Part shown: positions 6,599-11,153 of the stretch, piece by piece
How positions within the stretch are numbered: position 1 is the first letter of the stretch
How the letters are laid out: each line of letters opens with the position of its first letter
Source of the DNA: Bacteroidota bacterium
Lineage (GTDB): Bacteria; Bacteroidota; Rhodothermia; Rhodothermales; UBA10348
Assembly: GCA_004356385.1 (NCBI GenBank)
Contig: SMXL01000138.1
Location: 1-11,153 of the forward strand
Direction of reading: 5' to 3'
Length of the DNA stretch: 11,153 nucleotides
Made by a program: the position numbers and the translations under genes
The notes under the pieces: generated by a model
What the model saw: only the letters and a program-made list of their open reading frames with translations
Databases searched by the model: none
Told to the model about the DNA's origin: nothing

Positions 6599-7489
6599 AT
6601 GCAAGAAGAAATCATAGCTAAGGGCTGCTGCGGTTCGGCAAGAAAAGTCGACCAACATTCCGTATTGAGCGCACTGGAGGTCGAGTTCGACCCAACGGAC
6701 GGCAATCAGGTTAAAGAGTTGGTTAAGAGACGCTACGGACATGCGGCCACTCACGCGGAAGGATGTGGATGTGGTTGCAGCGCCGAGAACTACGAGGCCG
6801 AATTTGCATTCGTAGGAGAGGAATATGAAGGCCGAGACGGATATGTTGCAGAGGCGGATCTGGGGCTAGGCTGCGGTGTGCCGACCGATCTGGCCGATAT
6901 CAAGTCCGGAGATACGGTTCTGGACCTGGGATCAGGCGCAGGCATTGACGCCTTCATCGCTCGAGAAGAGGTCGGTGAGAATGGCGTGATCATTGGTGTG
7001 GATTTCACCCCCGAAATGGTTAAAAAAGCTACAGAAAACAGCGCGAAGCTTGGGTATGACAATGTCAGCTTCCTGGAAGGGGATATCGAAGATCTTCCGA
7101 TCGATGAAGAGACCGTGGATGTAATCATCAGCAATTGTGTACTGAACCTGGTGCCTCACAAAAAGGAAGCGTTTTCAGAGATGTACCGAGTATTGAAAAA
7201 GGGTGGACATTTCACGCTGTCCGACATCGTCATCCAGGGCGATCTACCGGATCGGTTAAGGGAATCCGCGGCTCTTTATGCCGGTTGTGTATCGGGAGCT
7301 ATCGCTCGAGAAGATTATTTTCACCTTCTAAAAGACGCAGGATTTGAGGACGTCAGTGTTGTGCGAGAGCACGCGATAGACATCGCCGATGAAATCCTCT
7401 TGCAAATGGCCTCGGAAGCCGAAGTACAGGCGTTCAAGGCATCCGGGGGACTTGCGAGCGTGACGGTAACCGGTTTTCGAAGGAATTAA
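6599..7489 (+). CDS. arsM: Arsenite S-adenosylmethionine methyltransferase ArsM
   Basis: A 296-residue class I methyltransferase that transfers methyl groups from SAM to trivalent arsenic in the cytoplasm, giving methylated and eventually volatile arsenicals. Diagnostic features are G-L-G-C92-G-V-P-T, SAM motif I V-L-D-L-G-S-G-A-G (107-115), the acidic G-V-D135 end of strand 2, the S-N-C180-V-L-N-L motif and Y-A-G-C230-V-S-G. C92, C180 and C230 match the three conserved arsenic-binding cysteines of the family. The N-terminus carries extra cysteines, C10-C11 and C56-x-C58-x-C60. Length fits bacterial ArsM without a long C-terminal extension. It follows arsR by 60 bp, so the two should be co-induced by arsenite. 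Its stop overlaps that of the convergent thioredoxin gene. No arsenate reductase or arsenite efflux pump gene is in the window. Confidence 0.95.
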   Translation: MQEEIIAKGCCGSARKVDQHSVLSALEVEFDPTDGNQVKELVKRRYGHAATHAEGCGCGCSAENYEAEFAFVGEEYEGRDGYVAEADLGLGCGVPTDLADIKSGDTVLDLGSGAGIDAFIAREEVGENGVIIGVDFTPEMVKKATENSAKLGYDNVSFLEGDIEDLPIDEETVDVIISNCVLNLVPHKKEAFSEMYRVLKKGGHFTLSDIVIQGDLPDRLRESAALYAGCVSGAIAREDYFHLLKDAGFEDVSVVREHAIDIADEILLQMASEAEVQAFKASGGLASVTVTGFRRN

Positions 7490-8298
7490 TACAACCACAT
7501 GTTAAATGTGCGGCGGTATTTCTGAGTCAGAGGGTGAGTGTCGCCCAATAGTGTGAACAGAGCGACGCCCGTCTTCCTTGCGCCGTCATCGTCGATGTAC
7601 CGATTTTTTTTCAGTACTTCGATGATCGAGACCAGCACTGCGTCCAAATCGCCCTCGTCCAGTGCTTTCGAAGCGTTCAGATATTCGTCTCTTCCTTCCT
7701 CAACTCCGGAAATAGTCGAATTCTGGTGTTTGGTTCTAAACTCGACCACCAGAGAAATGGCTTCTCCGATCACCATGAAACGGGGATCATCTGAGGCCAC
7801 CTGAGCTAAAACCACAGCCCGATCTGGATCCTGAAAGACGAGGAGTCTTGCAAGTAGGCCCGCTGCGGATAGGTCGTCCGAATTCTTCTTTAAGATGGAC
7901 TCGAGAATTTCGATCGCCTGCTGGTTCTGTCCTTTCGAAACGCTCTCTTCCGCCTGAGCCAACATAGTATTCGCCTCGGTCGGAATGGCCGCCTCGAGCC
8001 ACTTCCGTACCTCGAGCTCCGGAAGAGCACCCGTGAATTCGCTCACAACGTTGCCGTCCACGAACAGCTTGACCGCTGGAATTCCTTGTATTCCATATTG
8101 CGTTGAAAGCTCAGGATTCTGATCCGTATCGACTTTGGCGAGTTTCCAGCTTCCGGACTGCTCGGCCTCGAGTTTGTCAAGAATAGGCCCCAGAACCCGG
8201 CATGGGCCACACCATTCAGCCCAGAAATCCACCAGGACGGGAATCTTCGAACTGGCTTCAATCACGTCTTCTTGAAAGTTTTGAACCTCAATACCCAT
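7486..8298 (-). CDS. cnoX: Thioredoxin-TPR protein, CnoX/YbbN-like chaperedoxin
   Basis: A 270-residue cytoplasmic protein with an N-terminal thioredoxin fold (1-110) and a helical tetratricopeptide-like region (about 113-270), the architecture of CnoX/YbbN holdase-redox proteins that protect clients from oxidation and hand them to chaperones. The active site W29-C30-G-P-C33 is intact, as is the cis-proline I73-P74, so it should be redox active, unlike E. coli CnoX, which lacks the C-x-x-C pair. There is no signal peptide. The ATG at 8298 gives the expected thioredoxin start (M-G-I-E-V-Q-N-F). It is convergent with arsM, their stops sharing TTAA at 7486-7489, with no terminator between them. 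It is divergent from the lipoprotein gene. A dedicated role with ArsM, which needs thiol reductant, is only speculation from position. Confidence 0.9.
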   Translation of the reverse strand: MGIEVQNFQEDVIEASSKIPVLVDFWAEWCGPCRVLGPILDKLEAEQSGSWKLAKVDTDQNPELSTQYGIQGIPAVKLFVDGNVVSEFTGALPELEVRKWLEAAIPTEANTMLAQAEESVSKGQNQQAIEILESILKKNSDDLSAAGLLARLLVFQDPDRAVVLAQVASDDPRFMVIGEAISLVVEFRTKHQNSTISGVEEGRDEYLNASKALDEGDLDAVLVSIIEVLKKNRYIDDDGARKTGVALFTLLGDTHPLTQKYRRTFNMWLY

Positions 8299-8380
8299 TG
8301 TGAACGTAGCTTGTGTTCAGTTTCTGGAAGAAGCTTCGGAAGACGCGAGGACCCGCGTTTGGAGCGGCCCGAGTCTGCGA

Positions 8381-8389
8381 TTTATATCA
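8381..8389 (-). promoter_or_regulatory. Candidate extended -10 promoter for the thioredoxin-TPR gene
   Basis: The reverse strand reads TGATATAAA, an extended -10 element (TGnTATAAT with one mismatch), with no recognisable -35. The transcript would begin near 8374, about 75 nt before the ATG at 8298. The same AT-rich patch reads TATATC on the plus strand (8383-8388), 18 bp after a weak TTGGAG, so it could also serve the divergent lipoprotein gene with a very short leader. Confidence 0.35.
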
Positions 8390-8397
8390 TTTTGAAC

Positions 8398-9537
8398 ATG
8401 TCTATTATGATTACACCGGGAAAACGGGGAGGATTCCTGTTCACAGTTTTTTTGATGTTGATTGTTCTGGCTGGCTGTGACCCTCAGCCCCAGGAGAGGC
8501 CGTACGACCCGGCCAGCGATTCTCTTCGATTCGAAGGGGAGGCGCATATCCGAAACGTTAAGCAGCTGACATTCGGTGGAAACAACGCGGAGGCCTATTG
8601 GAGCTTTGACGATGAGCATCTCATCTTCCAAAGTGATTGGGCTGACATCAATTCTCAGGGATGCGATCAGATATTTGTCATGGACCCCGACGGTTTCGGC
8701 GAAGGAGATTCGGGGAACTATCAGCTTGCTTCGACTGGACTTGGCCGCACAACGTGTTCTTTCTTCATGCCGGGAGACGAAAAGATCATATATGCTTCGA
8801 CGCACGAATCATCAAAGGAGTGTCCACCACCGGTTATGTTTGGGCAGGGCAGATACGTCTGGCCGATCTATGTAGATTACGATATCTACATAGCCAACCC
8901 CGACGGAAGCGGGGTAGAATTGCTTATCGGAGGGGCGGGTTACGACGCGGAGGCCACCGTTTCACCCGACGGGAAATACATTGTATTTACCTCGACTCGG
9001 TCGGGCGATCTGGAATTGTGGCGATATGAGATCGGATCAGGTGATTTGCTGCAACTGACCGATGGTCTGGGTTACGATGGTGGAGCTTTCTTCTCGCGAG
9101 ACTCTCAGCAGATCGTCTGGAGGGCCAGCCGTCCCACCGGAGAAGACGCCGACGTATACAAATCTCTGCTGATGGAGAATCTCATTGAGCCCAGCAAATT
9201 GAATGTATTCGTCTCAGATATCGACGGATCGAACGTGCGCCAGGTGACGGATTTACCGGGGGCGAATTGGGCTCCGTTTTTCCATCCAGACGGCGATCGC
9301 ATTGTTTTTACCTCGAATCATCACTCTTTGACTGAAGGAGGGCGTCTATTCGCCATTTTCATGATCGGAACGGACGGGACGGGGCTCATACAGATTACCC
9401 ATTCGGGCCGATTTGACGCCTTCCCCATGTTTTCCTACGATGGAACGCGCCTGGTTTTCTCTTCGAACAGAAATGTGTCCCGAACAGACTCACCCGACAC
9501 TAATGTGTTTGTTGCGGATTGGGTGGAACGCCCGTGA
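8398..9537 (+). CDS. TolB-like PD40 beta-propeller lipoprotein
   Basis: A 379-residue exported lipoprotein. After a basic start (G-K-R-G-G) comes a hydrophobic helix (13-24) and a lipobox L24-A-G-C27, so the mature protein is lipidated at C27 and envelope-anchored. The body contains repeated WD40-like/PD40 blades, recognisable as Q-L-T...S-x-D-x-x-x-L-I-F, V-S-P-D-G-K-Y-I-V-F-T-S, F-H-P-D-G-D-R-I-V-F-T-S and F-S-Y-D-G-T-R-L-V-F-S-S, plus I-F-V-M-D-P-D-G and V-F-V-S-D-I-D-G-S-N strands, consistent with a six-bladed TolB-type propeller. There is no sign of the rest of the Tol-Pal system, nor of a peptidase domain, so this is a TolB-like paralogue, probably a binding or scaffold protein. The frame is open to 8272, but the ATG at 8398 (or 8407) is chosen because it places the signal peptide at the N-terminus and avoids overlapping the divergent gene. 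Confidence 0.88.
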   Translation: MSIMITPGKRGGFLFTVFLMLIVLAGCDPQPQERPYDPASDSLRFEGEAHIRNVKQLTFGGNNAEAYWSFDDEHLIFQSDWADINSQGCDQIFVMDPDGFGEGDSGNYQLASTGLGRTTCSFFMPGDEKIIYASTHESSKECPPPVMFGQGRYVWPIYVDYDIYIANPDGSGVELLIGGAGYDAEATVSPDGKYIVFTSTRSGDLELWRYEIGSGDLLQLTDGLGYDGGAFFSRDSQQIVWRASRPTGEDADVYKSLLMENLIEPSKLNVFVSDIDGSNVRQVTDLPGANWAPFFHPDGDRIVFTSNHHSLTEGGRLFAIFMIGTDGTGLIQITHSGRFDAFPMFSYDGTRLVFSSNRNVSRTDSPDTNVFVADWVERP

Positions 9538-9555
9538 GCTGCTCAACACCCTCTT

Positions 9556-9951
9556 CTACATCCTGGCGGTTCCGTTGACCGATTCAAAAGCTAAGCGGAG
9601 TTTTTCCCGGAGCGTTTCAAGAACGAATGGTTTGGAGATGTAATCGTCCATTCCGGCTTCCAGACAGCGGTGACGATCTGAATCCATGGCGTTGGCCGTT
9701 AGCGCGATGATCTGCGCACGATGTCCTTCTGATTCCTCGCTCCGGATCAATTTAGCAGCCTCCATTCCGCCCATCGTCGGCATCATGACATCCATCAGGA
9801 TAATGTCGTACCGGGTTTCTCGAGTGGCTTCTACTGCCAACATACCGTCGGATACGACATCCGCTGTATACGAAAGCTTTTCAAGCATTCTCGAGACCAC
9901 CATTTGATTGATGATGTTGTCTTCTGCTACAAGTATGTTCAAGTTTGCCAT
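9556..9951 (-). CDS. Single-domain response regulator (CheY-like receiver)
   Basis: A 131-residue protein that is a receiver domain and nothing more. Key residues are all present: acidic pair E10-D11, phospho-acceptor D54 in I-L-M-D-V-M-M-P, switch T85 in A-L-T-A-N-A and K107 in Y-I-S-K-P. The motifs A-E-D-N-x-x-N-Q and G-M-D-D-Y-I-S-K-P are typical of receivers found at the C-termini of hybrid histidine kinases rather than of chemotaxis CheY, suggesting descent from a hybrid kinase or a role in a phosphorelay. There is no DNA-binding or enzymatic output domain, and no cognate kinase lies in the window. It is tail to tail with the lipoprotein gene (18-bp gap) and downstream of the ccmF-like gene on the same strand with a 179-bp gap, so it is probably transcribed separately. 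Confidence 0.93.
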   Translation of the reverse strand: MANLNILVAEDNIINQMVVSRMLEKLSYTADVVSDGMLAVEATRETRYDIILMDVMMPTMGGMEAAKLIRSEESEGHRAQIIALTANAMDSDRHRCLEAGMDDYISKPFVLETLREKLRLAFESVNGTARM

Positions 9952-10130
9952 GGCGGGTAATGGTCGGGCATAGGTTTGCCGACCGGGCTGCAGATAACTG
10001 ACTTAAAGAATTATCGGCAGGAAGGGTAAAAAGTTGAGCTCCAACGAGGTAGAGTCAACGTGAGCTGTAAACGAACAAAGAATAGCTCTGGGCGGGTCAA
10101 TCCCGGCTCGAGCGAGAGTGGTAGAAGCGA
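9952..10130. other. 179-bp intergenic region without recognisable gene or terminator
   Basis: This gap separates the receiver gene from the end of the ccmF-like gene, both on the minus strand. It should hold the receiver promoter. A GATAAT-like -10 (reverse strand of 10009-10014) is visible, but no -35 lies at suitable spacing. I see no small open frame with coding character and no hairpin followed by a T-run. Confidence 0.4.
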
Positions 10131-11153
10131 CTACCCGACTTTATTGCCCCTGGTCACTTCGAATCGTACGTCGATGGAACGTCGATATATCGAGAGACAA
10201 AATCCGAATGAGAGAATAATGAAGCCAATCCAGACAAAACTGATGAACGGTTTTTCAGTTGCCTGGACGACGAGCCAATCTTCGGGTATAGAGTCAACGC
10301 CCTCGATCTGCAGGGTGATGGCTCCATTGTCCACGTTCATGGCCGTGAAGCCAAGGGAAATTCCCCACTCTTCGTCTCTGACAGGAATAATATTTACGGA
10401 TCTATCCAGCATGATCATGTAGACAGGTGTCAACTGACGTGTCTCCGACGTCTGTAGATTGGTGATCTCGAGAACCGCTCCGACGGCGATCTCAGTTGAA
10501 TCCGTTTGATGGGACTTAACCCCGTCCACATCGTAGTCAAGAAACTTGATCAGAAATGCGTTGTCCCCAATGATAGAGGAATCACCTCTTGCTAGATTCA
10601 GTTGAGTTCCATCCAACTCGTCACCTGAGGAAAACATGATGTTCGGAGTCACCGTGATGAACAAATCCTTCTCAGGGAATACATGGGTATCCGGATTCTG
10701 AATCCACTGGTCTTTTGAACTTTTGTACACGACCGGTGAGGCCGTAAACGAGCGTCCCCTCGGATCCTCAAATTCAAGCTCGTACGTCGGTTTGTTTTCC
10801 TCGTCCGTTCCGTGCCCCGTATACGTAACGGTATACCCGTTCAGAATCCGCGTTTCGCCCAAGGCCAGTATGAAATTGTCTCGACTTTCGCCGATCTGAA
10901 CACCCGTGTTTCGGACGATCGGATTGCTGAAGCCAGAAGAGGCGATGATTCCCAGCACAAATATCGCGAATCCGACATGAGATAAAGAGCCACCGGCCAT
11001 CTTGAGATTTCCTCTTACTACCCGCCAGAAGACTATGAAATTTCCGAAAAAAGCAAAAAACGCAGCAAAAGTCAGGAGGAGGAGCAGTACACCCAGCGCA
11101 TTTGTGTTCCAGAAGCTGGAAAAGCCGTCCAGTAGCGAGGCCTGGTTCAGCGA
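10131..11153 (-). CDS. ccmF: CcmF-like cytochrome c haem lyase, C-terminal part (runs off right edge)
   Basis: The frame stays open from the stop codon at 10131 to the window edge, giving 340 residues that lack the N-terminus. It starts with a hydrophobic segment (about 19-44), then G-G-S-L-S-H59-V-G-F-A-I-F-V-L-G-I, the transmembrane motif around the haem-ligating histidine of CcmF/NrfE haem lyases. A large periplasmic domain (about 75-300) and a final transmembrane helix (about 308-328, after the K-P-F-I-S-F-V-W-I-G motif) follow. In the family this protein sits in the cytoplasmic membrane and, in System I cytochrome c maturation, attaches haem delivered by CcmE to C-x-x-C-H apocytochromes. 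An ATG at 11000 exists inside the frame, but upstream codons continue the same membrane protein, so it is not the start. Other ccm genes presumably lie to the right. A divergent CcsA-like relative is less likely because of the large terminal domain. Confidence 0.85.
   Translation of the reverse strand, partial: SLNQASLLDGFSSFWNTNALGVLLLLLTFAAFFAFFGNFIVFWRVVRGNLKMAGGSLSHVGFAIFVLGIIASSGFSNPIVRNTGVQIGESRDNFILALGETRILNGYTVTYTGHGTDEENKPTYELEFEDPRGRSFTASPVVYKSSKDQWIQNPDTHVFPEKDLFITVTPNIMFSSGDELDGTQLNLARGDSSIIGDNAFLIKFLDYDVDGVKSHQTDSTEIAVGAVLEITNLQTSETRQLTPVYMIMLDRSVNIIPVRDEEWGISLGFTAMNVDNGAITLQIEGVDSIPEDWLVVQATEKPFISFVWIGFIILSFGFCLSIYRRSIDVRFEVTRGNKVG

Noticed and set aside
8272..8397. N-terminal extension of the lipoprotein to an ATG at 8272
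   Set aside because: It would place 42 non-hydrophobic residues before the signal peptide and overlap the start of the divergent thioredoxin gene.
8317..8805. 162-codon open frame on the minus strand overlapping the lipoprotein gene
   Set aside because: The sense strand encodes a signal peptide, lipobox and PD40 repeats. The antisense translation shows no recognisable domain and would also cover the divergent promoter region.
10120..10135. GGTAG/CTACC hairpin at the ccmF-like stop codon, considered as a terminator
   Set aside because: The stem has only 5 bp, overlaps the stop codon and is not followed by a T-run on the minus strand.
10060..10422. 120-codon plus-strand open frame over the end of the ccmF-like gene
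   Set aside because: It is antisense to the conserved final membrane helix and has no domain signal.
1..11153. CRISPR array, insertion sequence, tRNA or defence system
   Set aside because: I found no regularly spaced repeats, transposase or integrase motifs, tRNA-like segments or defence-associated domains on either strand.

Overview
The window is an ordinary-looking stretch of a free-living bacterial chromosome with about 50% GC. Its gene types fit the Bacteroidota/Rhodothermota side of the tree: a GAF-PP2C phosphatase, PD40-propeller lipoprotein, hybrid-kinase-like receiver, CcmF-type haem lyase and an ArsR/ArsM pair, with weak or absent Shine-Dalgarno sequences. That placement is inference; no rRNA or marker gene is present. 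Two canonical sigma-70-like promoters are visible (347-375 and 2295-2322, both minus strand). About 90% of the window is coding. No gap exceeds about 180 bp, and I see no insertion sequence, phage gene, tRNA, rRNA or CRISPR array.

Layout. (1) 1-2257, minus strand: a signalling cluster read right to left, consisting of a GAF-PP2C (RsbU-type) phosphatase, a stand-alone STAS anti-sigma-factor antagonist, a strong intrinsic terminator, and then the N-lobe of a Ser/Thr protein kinase that runs off the left edge and has its own promoter. (2) 2422-6082, plus strand: two consecutive ABC exporter half-transporters of about 600 aa whose ATPase motifs are complementarily degenerate, which indicates a heterodimeric exporter. 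(3) 6137-7489, plus strand: a perfect 17-bp palindrome, an ArsR-family repressor and an arsenite methyltransferase ArsM, forming a compact arsenic-response unit. (4) 7486-8298, minus strand: a thioredoxin-TPR protein (CnoX/YbbN type), tail to tail with arsM and sharing a TTAA that supplies both stop codons. (5) 8398-9537, plus strand: a TolB-like beta-propeller lipoprotein. (6) 9556-9951, minus strand: a single-domain response regulator. (7) 10131-11153, minus strand: the C-terminal 340 residues of a CcmF-like cytochrome c haem lyase, open at the right edge.

How the genes work together. The phosphatase and STAS protein match two of the three parts of an Rsb/SpoIIA-type partner switch: the phosphatase would dephosphorylate the STAS serine and so free a sigma factor from an anti-sigma kinase. 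No such kinase lies in the window. The ABC pair probably works as one multidrug or lipid exporter. ArsR would repress arsRM until As(III) binds, and ArsM then methylates arsenite using SAM and thiol reductant. I found no clearly undescribed system. The best leads are the asymmetric ABC pair, the palindromic candidate operator with the three cysteine pairs in ArsR, and a degenerate TGA-bearing tandem repeat between the ABC genes.
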